Assembly: GCA_016927595.1 (NCBI GenBank)
Contig: JAFGMI010000005.1
Span: 46,787-110,786, forward strand
Direction of reading: 5' to 3'
Source: Melioribacteraceae bacterium
GTDB taxonomy: Bacteria; Bacteroidota; Ignavibacteria; Ignavibacteriales; Melioribacteraceae
Length of the DNA stretch: 64,000 nt
The notes under the pieces were generated by a model that had not been told where the DNA came from, did no database searches, and saw only the letters and a list, made by a program, of their open reading frames with translations. This document shows, one piece after another, positions 54,710-64,000 of this stretch (its first letter is position 1; each line of letters starts with the position of its first letter). A program made the position numbers and the translations under genes.

Positions 54710-56959
54710 TTGTCTTTCCGAAAAAATAAAAAATCAGGAAGTGGCGGGTTGATTAAACTCGCCACTTTTTTAACCAGCTTCATATTAGTTATATTTCTCA
54801 CTCAGGAGTTTTTCTTCACTTTCGGTCCGCTTAAAAGTCTTGAGTTGAAATTAATTGATGAGCGCTTTTCACAACGCGGTGAACGAAACATAAAAGATAC
54901 AGCCGATGTTGTTATTCTTGCCATAAATCAGGAAACCTACGACCAAATTCCACATCCGTATAAAACATGGCCGTGGCCGCGGTTTATTTTTCAGAAAGTA
55001 ATTGAAAATTTGCAGGAAGCAGGTGTAAGGGCGATAGGCATTGATATTATAATGTCGAGCCCGGACAGGATGGATAAGACATATGATTCCCTGCTGATGG
55101 ATTGCATGCGTAAATACGGCAATATTGTTGTCGCAGGCAAAATAGATCTTGCACAGGAGGCGCAACTTGAAGCTTTTGAAAGCGGCAGAACTTCTACCCT
55201 TGGAGTCAGAAGGCAGCTTGATTATGATTTTGAAAATATATTTTTTCATGCCGATAGTTCTATCGGTATAGTGCAGACACCGGGCGATTACGATGAGGTT
55301 TACAGACGCTACCAGACTTATGTTAACCCGAGTACATATCCGGGACTTGTACCGTCATTCGGATTTGCACTTATTAATAAGTTTCTTGGATTGCCGCCTG
55401 ACTCGGTTGCAAAAAAGGATAAATCGGGTGACCATTTTATTCTGGGATTCAAAAAAATTCCGGTATACGATAAAACGACAATGCTGATTAATTTTTACGG
55501 AGCCGACAGGACTTTCCCACGCATCGAATTCAGTCAGGTGCTGGATGACAACGAATTTACTACAGAGACTGAAATACTTGCCGAAGAGGAATGGAACGAG
55601 TGGGATATTTTGTTGAGTTCTGATCCTGAGATATTCGAAGATAAAATAGTTATTATCGGTTCTTCGATGCCTGAGGATAAGGACTTTTTCAACATCCCGA
55701 TTTCAAGAGGTACGAGAGAAGGCGACAACATTATTGCCGGTGTTGAATTTCACGCGAACGTTATTCAGAATATTATATGGGACGATTATCTTTATAAACA
55801 GTCACAGTTCCAGGAGATCATAATTCTATTAATAATCTCATTTCTGGTATTTTACGGGTCTTCTTACATCAAACAAAAAAAAGTGAAGCATCATTTTGTA
55901 CTTGAGGTTTTAAACCTTGTTCTTGTTTTGCTGCTGATTTATCTCGTTTACATTTACGGTATTTATGTATTTACTTCTCATAACCTGGTTGTATCAATGA
56001 TCAACCCGATTCTGGCAATACTGCTGAGTTATTTTTCGGTTACAGCTTACAATTTTATTACTGAGCGTACACAAAACAAAATGATAAGAGGTATGTTCAG
56101 CACATACGTAAGCAGCGACCTGGTAAACATATTATTAAAGGAACCTGATAAACTTAAACTCGGAGGTGAGAAAAGAACCCTGTCAATATTATTCAGTGAT
56201 ATAGCGGGATTTACCAGTTTTTCAGAAAAACTTCAACCTGAGGAACTTGTTGAATTTATAAACGAGTACCTGACTGAAATGACTGATATCGTACTGGCTA
56301 ACAGCGGTACGCTCGATAAATATATCGGTGATGCAATAATGGCTTTCTGGGGAGCGCCTATTTCGATTGAGAAGCATGAATATCTGGCATGCAAAACCGC
56401 CATTGAAATGCAGAAGAGATTGAAGCACCTCCGTGAGAAATGGAAAATGGAAAGTGCCGGTGAGATAAATGTGAGAATAGGTATTAACAGTGGTGCGGTG
56501 GTCGTAGGGAATATAGGCGGGAGAAGCCGTTTCGACTATACCGTAATGGGTGACCAGGTAAATCTGGCATCGAGGCTTGAAGGAGCAAACAAACAGTACG
56601 GCACCGGTATAATGATAAGCGATTCAACTTATGAAATTGTTAAAAAAGATTTTCTGGTAAGAGAACTCGATACTATCCGGGTAAAGGGAAAGTTAAAACC
56701 AACCACCGTTTACGAGTTAATAGGTTTTAAAGACGATGAAGATGCCGTTAAGAAGTTTGATTTGCTGAAAGGTTATATTGATGGATTGAAAGCCTACAAG
56801 CTGAAGGATTTTGATAAAGCTATTAAATTTTTTAATGAGACGTATAATTCCTCGGATAGAGATAAAGCATCGTTGGTTTACATAGAACGTTCGAAGTATT
56901 ATATGGAAAACCCGCCGGATACCGATTGGGATGGTGTATTCGTAATGCAGACCAAGTAA
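54710..56959 (+). CDS. Adenylate cyclase with CHASE2 sensor domain
   Basis: A 749-residue inner-membrane receptor. An N-terminal helix (about 15-40) precedes a periplasmic CHASE2 domain (about 45-365, with PWPRFIFQKVIENLQEAGVRAIGIDI). Three membrane helices follow at about 367-450, then a class III cyclase domain. Catalytic residues are complete: metal Asp497 (FSDIAGFTSF) and Asp541 (KYIGDAIMAFWG), adenine-selecting Lys537 and Asp609, and transition-state Asn618 and Arg622. The Lys/Asp pair predicts ATP as substrate, so cAMP. A short TPR-like tail follows. Start is TTG at 54710, after AGGGAAG. Last gene of the FecR/barrel operon. Confidence 0.93.
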   Translation: MSFRKNKKSGSGGLIKLATFLTSFILVIFLTQEFFFTFGPLKSLELKLIDERFSQRGERNIKDTADVVILAINQETYDQIPHPYKTWPWPRFIFQKVIENLQEAGVRAIGIDIIMSSPDRMDKTYDSLLMDCMRKYGNIVVAGKIDLAQEAQLEAFESGRTSTLGVRRQLDYDFENIFFHADSSIGIVQTPGDYDEVYRRYQTYVNPSTYPGLVPSFGFALINKFLGLPPDSVAKKDKSGDHFILGFKKIPVYDKTTMLINFYGADRTFPRIEFSQVLDDNEFTTETEILAEEEWNEWDILLSSDPEIFEDKIVIIGSSMPEDKDFFNIPISRGTREGDNIIAGVEFHANVIQNIIWDDYLYKQSQFQEIIILLIISFLVFYGSSYIKQKKVKHHFVLEVLNLVLVLLLIYLVYIYGIYVFTSHNLVVSMINPILAILLSYFSVTAYNFITERTQNKMIRGMFSTYVSSDLVNILLKEPDKLKLGGEKRTLSILFSDIAGFTSFSEKLQPEELVEFINEYLTEMTDIVLANSGTLDKYIGDAIMAFWGAPISIEKHEYLACKTAIEMQKRLKHLREKWKMESAGEINVRIGINSGAVVVGNIGGRSRFDYTVMGDQVNLASRLEGANKQYGTGIMISDSTYEIVKKDFLVRELDTIRVKGKLKPTTVYELIGFKDDEDAVKKFDLLKGYIDGLKAYKLKDFDKAIKFFNETYNSSDRDKASLVYIERSKYYMENPPDTDWDGVFVMQTK

Positions 56960-56964
56960 ACTCT

Positions 56965-58047
56965 CTATTTTCTGGCACGTATAATATTCAGAACTGCCGC
57001 CGCCAGAAAAATAAAATTGGCTAACCATGCCGTAAAGAAGGGATCCATAACACCGTTTTTACCGAACGCCCTGCTTATCTGCATAAAAACAAGGTATACA
57101 AATGTTATAAGCAGGTTTATTCCAAACTGAAGGGCAACACCGCCACGGCGTTTGTTTGCAGAGATCGGCAATCCGAACAGAACAGTTATAAGACTGGCAA
57201 ATGCGAATGCAAATCTTGAATGGTATTCAATAAGAATCCGTGTGGGGTCATTGCCTGCCTTTAACTGATCGGATGCAAATTCTTCCAGCTCACCAAGATC
57301 CATTTCTTCAACTTTTCTTTGCTTCTTTATTATGTCATCAGGCACAAAGTCCAGGGACGAAATTTCCCTGGTTATGAATGATTCCATCTTCTCGCTATTA
57401 TCGTTAAATATCCTGAGAGTGCCGTTAAACAGCATCCAGTTGCTGTTTGTGGAATCGTATTTCATTCGCGCTGCGTCATATCGTAAAACCATTTTTGTAA
57501 CATCACTGCTATCGAATTCCTGAATGCTGATCTTATAAGCTAAATCGGTATGAACATTGTAAGTGGATATACTCACAATTCTCGTCTTTGCATCCTGAAA
57601 AAATATGTTCCTTCCGGATTCGACCAACCCTTTTTTCATATAAGTTCTTTCTATATAAATCCTGTGTTTATTCGCCATGGGGACAACATATCCACCAAAA
57701 TAGACTGATATCATGCTGATAATGACTGCAGTCGCGATAAACGGTATCATGAATCTGTAAAGACTAATGCCTGAAGATTTAATTGCAGTAAGTTCATTCA
57801 GAGATGACATTTTACCCGCAACGAATAAACTCGACAATAGCACAGAGACGGGAATCATCAGTTTTAATATTTCTGGAATGAATACTATGTAGTATTGGAG
57901 TATAATTTCGTTTGGAACATCCTCATCAATAAAGTCGTCGAGGTTTTCCATCATATTCATAATTACAAATATTAATGTGAAAGCTGCCAGCGCGAACAGT
58001 ATTGTCTGAACAAATTGTTTAGTAAGGTATCTGTCAATTATTTTCAT
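56965..58047 (-). CDS. LptF/LptG family lipopolysaccharide transport permease
   Basis: A 360-residue permease with three N-terminal membrane helices, a periplasmic beta-jellyroll domain (about 130-250; ISIQEFDSSDVTKMVLRYDA) and three C-terminal helices. The N-terminal IIDRYLTKQFVQTILFAL and the PVSVLLSSLFVAGKMSSLNELTAIKSSGIS block are typical. With LptB2 it lifts LPS from the inner membrane onto the Lpt bridge. It overlaps the upstream paralogue by 14 bases; as second gene and by N-terminus it is more LptG-like. lptB is not in the window. Confidence 0.88.
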   Translation of the reverse strand: MKIIDRYLTKQFVQTILFALAAFTLIFVIMNMMENLDDFIDEDVPNEIILQYYIVFIPEILKLMIPVSVLLSSLFVAGKMSSLNELTAIKSSGISLYRFMIPFIATAVIISMISVYFGGYVVPMANKHRIYIERTYMKKGLVESGRNIFFQDAKTRIVSISTYNVHTDLAYKISIQEFDSSDVTKMVLRYDAARMKYDSTNSNWMLFNGTLRIFNDNSEKMESFITREISSLDFVPDDIIKKQRKVEEMDLGELEEFASDQLKAGNDPTRILIEYHSRFAFAFASLITVLFGLPISANKRRGGVALQFGINLLITFVYLVFMQISRAFGKNGVMDPFFTAWLANFIFLAAAVLNIIRARK

Positions 58048-59410
58048 TTACAATTAAATCTTTTCTTAATTTTTTCGGAATAATTTTCAATAAGAAACTG
58101 AAATCCAGTGTAACCCTTTCTTTTGCACTCTTCATTGTAAGAAAAATTCCCAGTAAGCCGAGAACAATATTAGCAGTCCAGGTACCCAAAAACGGACTAA
58201 GAATTCCCCTGTCGGCTAGTTTTTCACCGCCTATCAGAAATGTCCAGTAAATCATAAAGAATACAAGACTAATTCCTCCGGCTACCCCAAAACCACCTTT
58301 TCTTGTCATTGTTCCCAGAGGAGCTCCTATTAGTATAAACACAATACAGGCAAAAGGCAGCGAGTACTTCTTATGAATCTCAACCCAGTATTTGTTTATA
58401 CTTTTCTTATTGTATTCCAGTTTGCGTGAAGAAGAGTGAATAACAGTTCTGGCGGTTCTGATGTTGTCTTCAACTCTCCTATAAATAACTCTCAGGTTTT
58501 TGCTTGTACTTATACCCGGGTTAATTTCATAAGTGGTATCAACGTTAAAGTAACCGGAAAAATTCTGTTCAAACTCATTTAGATATTCAGTTCTAATCTG
58601 TTTAAGACTATCAACAATGGTAATCATCGCATTTGCTCCCAGCTCGCGGTCGCTTCTTCTCTGGTTTCCGGGGGATGACTCCCTGAATGTGAACTGATCT
58701 GCATTCATCATAATTTTGTGTTTATCGAATAATACTTTTCTGTAAGGTTTGGGATTATTCAGCTCTGAAGTATGAATTTCGCCGTCCCATAAATCCATAA
58801 TCAGTTTATCCTGGTTTCTGGAAAAATATAACTTACCTCTTTGAGCGGTAATTACATTGGTTGCCCGGTTGTCTGTGTTATCATAAATGGTAATCTGAGT
58901 CAGATCATTTGTTTCAGGATCAACATCACGTACAAGTATCGAGTATCTGGAAACTTCCTGTGAAAAAACTCCCGGCACAAGAGATAGAGTAGGTTTTTTC
59001 CTTGAAATATCCTGCCCAAGCACACGTGCGGCATGGTTCGCATTAGGATATACATAATTATTGAATTGAATCAACAGAAATGCTATTATAATACTCATTA
59101 TAAAAGGGGGAAGCATCATTTTATACAGGCTAATACCCGTAGCCTTCATTATTGCCACTTCATTGTCCTGTGCCATTCTTCCGAAAGCCATCAACGTTGC
59201 AACCAGCACTGCCATCGGCACAACTAGTACCAGCATCCAGGCTAAATTATATACTACAAGTTTTATTATTACAATGGTTTCGAGACCCTTACCTATAAGC
59301 CTGTCTGCATATTTCATGAAAAAATGAAGAAGGAATACGGAAATTAATGTGAATACCGAAAAGACGAACGGTATTGAGTGGTTCTTAAGTATATATCTGA
59401 AAAGTATCAT
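58034..59410 (-). CDS. LptF/LptG family lipopolysaccharide transport permease, long form
   Basis: A 458-residue paralogue of the permease at 56965, with the same six-helix plan (FRYILKNHSIPFVFSVF; MLVLVVPMAVLVATLMAFGRMAQDNEVAIMKATGIS). The periplasmic domain is about 100 residues longer, including a charged segment (SPGNQRRSDRELGANAM) predicted as a helical insertion. First of the two genes on the minus strand, so the LptF-like partner. Together they form the LPS extractor heterodimer. They are divergent from the M20 peptidase gene. Confidence 0.88.
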   Translation of the reverse strand: MILFRYILKNHSIPFVFSVFTLISVFLLHFFMKYADRLIGKGLETIVIIKLVVYNLAWMLVLVVPMAVLVATLMAFGRMAQDNEVAIMKATGISLYKMMLPPFIMSIIIAFLLIQFNNYVYPNANHAARVLGQDISRKKPTLSLVPGVFSQEVSRYSILVRDVDPETNDLTQITIYDNTDNRATNVITAQRGKLYFSRNQDKLIMDLWDGEIHTSELNNPKPYRKVLFDKHKIMMNADQFTFRESSPGNQRRSDRELGANAMITIVDSLKQIRTEYLNEFEQNFSGYFNVDTTYEINPGISTSKNLRVIYRRVEDNIRTARTVIHSSSRKLEYNKKSINKYWVEIHKKYSLPFACIVFILIGAPLGTMTRKGGFGVAGGISLVFFMIYWTFLIGGEKLADRGILSPFLGTWTANIVLGLLGIFLTMKSAKERVTLDFSFLLKIIPKKLRKDLIVNENN

Positions 59411-59604
59411 TAATCAACTGATTACTGAGAAATATCAATTTATAGTATGTAAAGATATAAATGTTCCGCAACATATTACCACATTTTTAACAAATGCCGG
59501 GCAATGCGCATTTTAGGCTGTCTTGTCTTGATATGGGGTAATTATAGCAGTAAATTTAGATACTTAATTTAATAATGTCACATCCAGAATAAAAAGGAGA
59601 TAAT

Positions 59605-60972
59605 GTGGATAAGGTTTTGAATTATATCGGCAAAAATCAAAAACGGTATTTAAAGGAGCTAACCGAATATTTAAGTATCCCAAGTATCAGTACGTTAAAA
59701 ACTCACAAAACAGATGTTGCAAGATGTGCCGGATTTGTATCGGATCATTTGAAAAAAATAGGGATGAAGAAAGTAAAAATATTTAAAACTAAAGGTCACC
59801 CGATTGTGTACGGTGAATGGATGGGTGCACCGGGCAAACCGACAGTCCTAATTTACGGACATTATGATGTTCAACCGGTTGATCCGTTGAATTTGTGGAA
59901 TAGTGATCCTTTCAAAGCTGTGGTTAAAGATGGTAAAATATGGGCCCGGGGCGCTAATGACAATAAAGGTCAGAACTTTATACACATGAAAAGTGTTGAA
60001 GCATATATGGCTGTTGAGGGCAGGCTTCCGGTTAATGTTAAATTTATTATTGAAGGTGAAGAGGAAATCGGAAGTGAGAATCTTGAAATATTCCTGAAAC
60101 ATAACCAGAAACTGTTGAAGTGCGATGCCGTTCTTATTTCGGATACGAGCCTTTTTGCTGAAGATCAACCGACAATAAGTTATGGTCTGAGGGGCTTGTG
60201 TTATATGGAGATTGAAGTAACCGGACCGAATAAGGATCTGCATTCAGGAAGTTTCGGCGGTTCAGTAGCCAATCCGATTAATGAACTGGCAAAAATAATT
60301 TCTAAGTTACAGGATAATAACGGTAAAATAAAAATTCCTAATTTTTATAAAGATGTAATACCTTTTACAAAAAAAGAAAGAGAAAATTTCAAGACGCTTA
60401 AATTTTCGGATGGAAAATTTGCCAAAGAACTTGGTGTTAAAGAACTTCAGGGAGAGAAAGGATACAGTACAGTTGAGCGGATATCAGCCAGACCGACACT
60501 GGACTGCAACGGTATTGTCGGCGGATTTACCGGTGAAGGTGCTAAAACAGTTCTTCCTTCCAAAGCAAGTGCGAAAGTTAGTATGCGGCTTGTACCTTAT
60601 CAGGATCCCGTAAAAATTGCAAGAGAATTCAAAAAATATGTTATGTCTATTGCACCGAAATCTGTAAAAGTAGAAGTTAAAGAATTGCATGGCGGCTTGC
60701 CTTTTTATACATCGTTTGAAAATGATTATGTTGTTGCTGCTGCAAATGCTTTGTCGAAAGCTTTCGGCAGAAAAGCGGTATATTCCAGAGAGGGTGGATC
60801 GATTCCCATTGTCGTAGAATTTGCAAATCAGCTTAAAGCACCTGTTATTCTGATGGGACTCGGTCTGGATTCCGATAATATACATTCTCCGAACGAACAC
60901 TTCCATTTATCAAATTTCGAACGTGGAGTTTTAAGTTCTGTTTATTTTTTAAAGGAAGCAGAAGAATTGTAG
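59605..60972 (+). CDS. M20 family metallo-dipeptidase
   Basis: A 455-residue cytosolic zinc peptidase of the PepV/CNDP-type dipeptidases. Metal and catalytic residues: His86 and Asp88 in YGHYDVQPVD, Asp119 in ARGANDNKGQ, Glu152-Glu154 in EGEEEIGSE, and the late IHSPNEHFHL with His. The dimerisation lid lies about 200-320. It cleaves dipeptides or related small amides. The start is GTG at 59605, with AAGGAG 7 bases upstream; the overlapping ATG is out of frame. Confidence 0.92.
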   Translation: MDKVLNYIGKNQKRYLKELTEYLSIPSISTLKTHKTDVARCAGFVSDHLKKIGMKKVKIFKTKGHPIVYGEWMGAPGKPTVLIYGHYDVQPVDPLNLWNSDPFKAVVKDGKIWARGANDNKGQNFIHMKSVEAYMAVEGRLPVNVKFIIEGEEEIGSENLEIFLKHNQKLLKCDAVLISDTSLFAEDQPTISYGLRGLCYMEIEVTGPNKDLHSGSFGGSVANPINELAKIISKLQDNNGKIKIPNFYKDVIPFTKKERENFKTLKFSDGKFAKELGVKELQGEKGYSTVERISARPTLDCNGIVGGFTGEGAKTVLPSKASAKVSMRLVPYQDPVKIAREFKKYVMSIAPKSVKVEVKELHGGLPFYTSFENDYVVAAANALSKAFGRKAVYSREGGSIPIVVEFANQLKAPVILMGLGLDSDNIHSPNEHFHLSNFERGVLSSVYFLKEAEEL

Positions 60973-61004
60973 CATAAAATTGAAGTGCCTTAATTGAGGA
61001 CATA

Positions 61005-61871
61005 ATGAAAATTTATAAACTGATTTTTTTAGTGGTTGTATTTCTACTGATAACAATTACAATATACTATATTGTGGATAAAACTTTTATCAGTGACAGT
61101 GGGACTGCCGGCGGTGAACCAGAGTATTCATCGGTGAAAGAAAAATCCATAAAAGAATACAATCTTGAGCAGGAGAAAAAACTCTCGGAAAACAGGGAGC
61201 CTTGCGATGTAATTGCTTTCAAGCAGTATCTTTTGGAATTGTATCCCGCAGGTTCGTACCTGCTTAATTTTGAAGAGATACTGACCGGAGAAATTAATAA
61301 AGATGCAGTAATCTATTACAACTCCGATGGTAAGCAATATATTTTTGCCGTAATCGCTCATTCGAAGGAAAGTGAACGTTATGTTGAAATGAAAAACCTG
61401 GTTGGATACGAATCCAGCTTCATTAATCTTGATAGTACAAAATTAGGTACAGCATTCATCTATTTAAATCTTTTTAAGTGTGAAAACGATAAGTTTACAC
61501 AGATATGGGAAAGTGAAGTCCCTGCTCACGGTGGATTTTCATCGATCAGTGTGAAAAGATGGCGCCCCAAAAATACATTATACGTTGAATTGAACTTTGA
61601 TGACGGAATTATTTCAGGGCACAGAAATTTCAACTATTTTCTGATCGACGGCATCGAGAATCCTCCCCATCTTATGGAGACTTATCTCGGACTTGTGCAC
61701 AAACGCAAGATGGCAAATATAAACAATGATAATTTCCCCGACTATCTTGAATACAGGTTTGCTCAGGATTCGCTCAGAATAACAGAGATAGACTCTATTC
61801 CTTTTTACTGGAGCGAGCAGAGACAATTATATATTACGGATAGAAACAGGAGATGGTTTAGAAAATACTAA
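61005..61871 (+). CDS. Membrane-anchored hypothetical protein
   Basis: A 288-residue protein with one N-terminal membrane helix (LIFLVVVFLLITITIYYIVD) and a periplasmic domain. It is not recognised. The domain shows strands with Trp and Tyr (QIWESEVPAHGGFSSISVKRW, NNDNFPDYLEYRFAQD), and the Asn/Asp-rich turn is reminiscent of FG-GAP-like repeats but too short to assign. It begins after M20 and before the YgfZ-like gene, with short gaps, so is probably co-transcribed. Confidence 0.75.
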   Translation: MKIYKLIFLVVVFLLITITIYYIVDKTFISDSGTAGGEPEYSSVKEKSIKEYNLEQEKKLSENREPCDVIAFKQYLLELYPAGSYLLNFEEILTGEINKDAVIYYNSDGKQYIFAVIAHSKESERYVEMKNLVGYESSFINLDSTKLGTAFIYLNLFKCENDKFTQIWESEVPAHGGFSSISVKRWRPKNTLYVELNFDDGIISGHRNFNYFLIDGIENPPHLMETYLGLVHKRKMANINNDNFPDYLEYRFAQDSLRITEIDSIPFYWSEQRQLYITDRNRRWFRKY

Positions 61872-61880
61872 AGGAACTTT

Positions 61881-62960
61881 ATGCTTCTTAATGAACATAA
61901 TATCGAATTTTTAAAATCGAGGTTTAGCGGTTTTTTGTATAACGAAAACCGTATTTCAATGTACACTAATCATATAGATGAATATAATCTGATTCGTCAT
62001 GGTTCTGCTCTGAGAATTATCCCGGCAAGTATCTTCTTGCTCGAAGGCAATGACGTTCAGGATTTTGTACACCGTATATCCACAAATGATGTTAGTCGTC
62101 TTAACTACGACATGAAAATTCACACCTTATTTACCAACGAAAAGGGTAGAATTATCGATCAAACTGTATTTATTAGGTTTGAAAATGGATTCCAGCTGAT
62201 TGGTAATCTGGTAAATAAAAACATGCTTTTGAGATGGATAGAACGTTTTATTATAACGGAGGATGTTAAAATAAAAGACGCAACCGGTGATAAAATGGTG
62301 ATTGAAATAATCGGTCCTCAGGCTGAATCATACCTTACCATGATTTGCGGAAAGTGCATCGATTCACTTGACTACTCGAATGTAATAAAAGCTGATGTCG
62401 AGGGAATTACTGTTCATATTACTAAGTTTGAAGAGAAAAACTCTGTAGGAATATTTTGGATACTTATCGATAAAAAAGACTTCAATGATTTAGGAGAGTA
62501 TTTCCTTGCACAAAAAAGTGTGTTCGACTTCGGTTTTGCAGGTGAAAAAGCATATGATATTTACAGAATTGAAGAGGGAATTCCCGGAGCTCCAAATGAA
62601 CTTAACGATAAATTTAATCCACATGAAGCCGACATTCTGAATCAAGTTTCTTTTACAAAGGGATGTTACATCGGGCAGGAGGTAATTGCAAGGCTTGACA
62701 CATATGATAAAGTGCAAAGAACTTTAACTCAATTTATTTTCGATGAGGATTTTGAATTCAACGGCGATTTAATTGAAGTTCAAGGCAATGATGACGAGGA
62801 GATTGCAATTATTACATCATTAACAAAATCATTAAAGTATAATGCTGTTTTGGGTCTCGGTTATTTTAGAAAAAAAATGAATGGGAAAGAATATAAGCCG
62901 AGAATCAAAATAAATAATAAAGAAATTCAGTTTACAGTAAAGACATTGGGTAAAGAATAA
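61881..62960 (+). CDS. YgfZ/GcvT-like folate-binding protein
   Basis: A 359-residue member of the YgfZ family (related to glycine cleavage T protein). The diagnostic KGCYIGQEVIAR motif begins at Lys260, with the conserved Cys262. The N-terminal FLLEGNDVQDFVHRISTNDV and the middle EEGIPGAPNELNDKFNPHEA match GcvT-fold folate binding. YgfZ supports Fe-S cluster protein maintenance with tetrahydrofolate. Other glycine cleavage genes are absent here, favouring YgfZ over GcvT. Confidence 0.88.
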   Translation: MLLNEHNIEFLKSRFSGFLYNENRISMYTNHIDEYNLIRHGSALRIIPASIFLLEGNDVQDFVHRISTNDVSRLNYDMKIHTLFTNEKGRIIDQTVFIRFENGFQLIGNLVNKNMLLRWIERFIITEDVKIKDATGDKMVIEIIGPQAESYLTMICGKCIDSLDYSNVIKADVEGITVHITKFEEKNSVGIFWILIDKKDFNDLGEYFLAQKSVFDFGFAGEKAYDIYRIEEGIPGAPNELNDKFNPHEADILNQVSFTKGCYIGQEVIARLDTYDKVQRTLTQFIFDEDFEFNGDLIEVQGNDDEEIAIITSLTKSLKYNAVLGLGYFRKKMNGKEYKPRIKINNKEIQFTVKTLGKE

Positions 62961-62962
62961 GA

Positions 62963-63502
62963 ATGAAAATATATACAAAAACAGGTGATGACGGAAGCAC
63001 AGCTTTGTTCAGAGGCGGAAGGGTGCTCAAAGACAACTTACGCATTGAGGCATACGGAACAGTGGATGAACTAAATGCTGCACTGGGTGTAGCTAATTGT
63101 TTTATCATTGATAAAAATATTAAGGAAATGATTTTAAGGATTCAGAATCATCTGTTTATTATCGGTGCTGATTTGGCAACCGTTTCAGAAAATAAAGAAT
63201 CTGCTGTCCGAACGAGCAGCGGAATGGTAAACTTTTTGGAACAAAGTATTGATACAATTGATACAACATTACCTGAGCTTAAAAATTTTATTATTCCGGG
63301 CGGTACTTCTGGTGCTTCGCATCTTCACTTGGCACGGACGATATGCAGGCGGGCTGAAAGAAAAGTGGTAAACCTGGTTCAGACCGGCGATATTGAAAAA
63401 AATATATTAATTTACCTAAACCGATTATCCGATTTATTGTTTGTTCTTTCACGTTATGAAAATTTCGTGAACAAAACACCTGATACAATCTGGGAAAAGT
63501 AA
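62963..63502 (+). CDS. Cob(I)yrinic acid a,c-diamide adenosyltransferase, PduO type
   Basis: A 179-residue PduO-type corrinoid adenosyltransferase that transfers the adenosyl group of ATP to cob(I)alamin to make coenzyme B12. The N-terminal ATP loop is TKTGDDGSTALF, EAYGTVDELNAALG follows, and the C-terminal block is ARTICRRAERKVV. A trimeric cytosolic enzyme. The window has no adenosylcobalamin-dependent enzyme or riboswitch, so its client is elsewhere. Two bases after the YgfZ-like gene. Confidence 0.93.
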   Translation: MKIYTKTGDDGSTALFRGGRVLKDNLRIEAYGTVDELNAALGVANCFIIDKNIKEMILRIQNHLFIIGADLATVSENKESAVRTSSGMVNFLEQSIDTIDTTLPELKNFIIPGGTSGASHLHLARTICRRAERKVVNLVQTGDIEKNILIYLNRLSDLLFVLSRYENFVNKTPDTIWEK

Positions 63503-63587
63503 AAAAAGATATAAAGCTGATAGCGCAAAGCGTATTCTTTATAATTTGCTTTTACATTTTCACTTTTTCCTCTTCCCTTGTCTTTAC

Positions 63588-63944
<357 letters not shown>

Positions 63945-64000
63945 CTATGCAAGTTACCACAAATATTGTCCTGTATGTTCTTAAAGGCAGGAAAGGCAAG

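Overview
This is a 64 kb AT-rich stretch of a bacterial chromosome, almost entirely protein coding, with no mobile elements, CRISPR, rRNA or tRNA seen. It most resembles the Ignavibacteria/Chlorobiota side of the Bacteroidota (FCB) group. The pointers are a secreted protein with a type IX secretion (T9SS) C-terminal tail next to a PorV/PorQ-family protein and a TonB-dependent receptor, two GWxTD-domain proteins, a CHASE2 adenylate cyclase beside a FecR-domain protein, and an ATP synthase cluster that lacks the beta and epsilon subunits. Unlike many Bacteroidota, most genes have clear AGGAG-type ribosome binding sites, and TTG starts are frequent. The taxonomic placement is inference.

Layout. 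1-10.1 kb: surface polysaccharide genes (a partial glycosyltransferase on the minus strand, then on the plus strand glycosyltransferases, an L-2-hydroxyglutarate oxidase homologue, a polyprenyl-phosphate sugar-phosphate transferase, a GT2 enzyme fused to a degenerate version of that transferase, and a flippase), interrupted by accA and a hotdog thioesterase. 10.1-16.5 kb: dut, dnaE, a FabL-like enoyl-ACP reductase, an acyl-CoA dehydrogenase and thioredoxin, ending in a clear terminator. 16.5-17.35 kb: a noncoding stretch leading into a secretion/outer-membrane trio (TonB receptor, T9SS cargo, PorV-like) that ends in a strong terminator at 24.9 kb. 25-30.6 kb: two GWxTD proteins flanking a GT-C/TPR membrane protein, then an LpxL-type acyltransferase.

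30.7-43.4 kb is the core of the window: an M23 peptidase, a ParM-like ATPase whose phosphate-1 motif lies at the C-terminus (apparently circularly permuted), a TPR protein and bactofilin lead into the ATP synthase genes (AtpZ, AtpI-like, atpB-E-F-H-A-G), then ffh, rpsP, a KH protein, rimM, trmD and rplS, with a terminator. The first four look like a cell-shape/envelope module.

43.4-50.3 kb: an MqnA-like protein, then a minus-strand operon (adenosine deaminase, a small unknown, urocanate hydratase, phosphoglycerate dehydrogenase), then a TPR protein and a DUF3467 protein. 50.4-57 kb: a plus-strand operon of a secreted protein, a FecR-domain protein, a predicted outer-membrane barrel and a CHASE2 adenylate cyclase, possibly one envelope-sensing system that makes cAMP. 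57-59.4 kb: lptF and lptG-type permeases (minus). 59.6-63.5 kb: M20 peptidase, an unknown membrane-anchored protein, a YgfZ/GcvT-like protein and a PduO-type cobalamin adenosyltransferase. The window closes with the tmRNA gene.

The observations most worth a second look are the permuted actin-like ATPase beside bactofilin, the GT2/dead-transferase fusion, and the FecR/barrel/cyclase operon.
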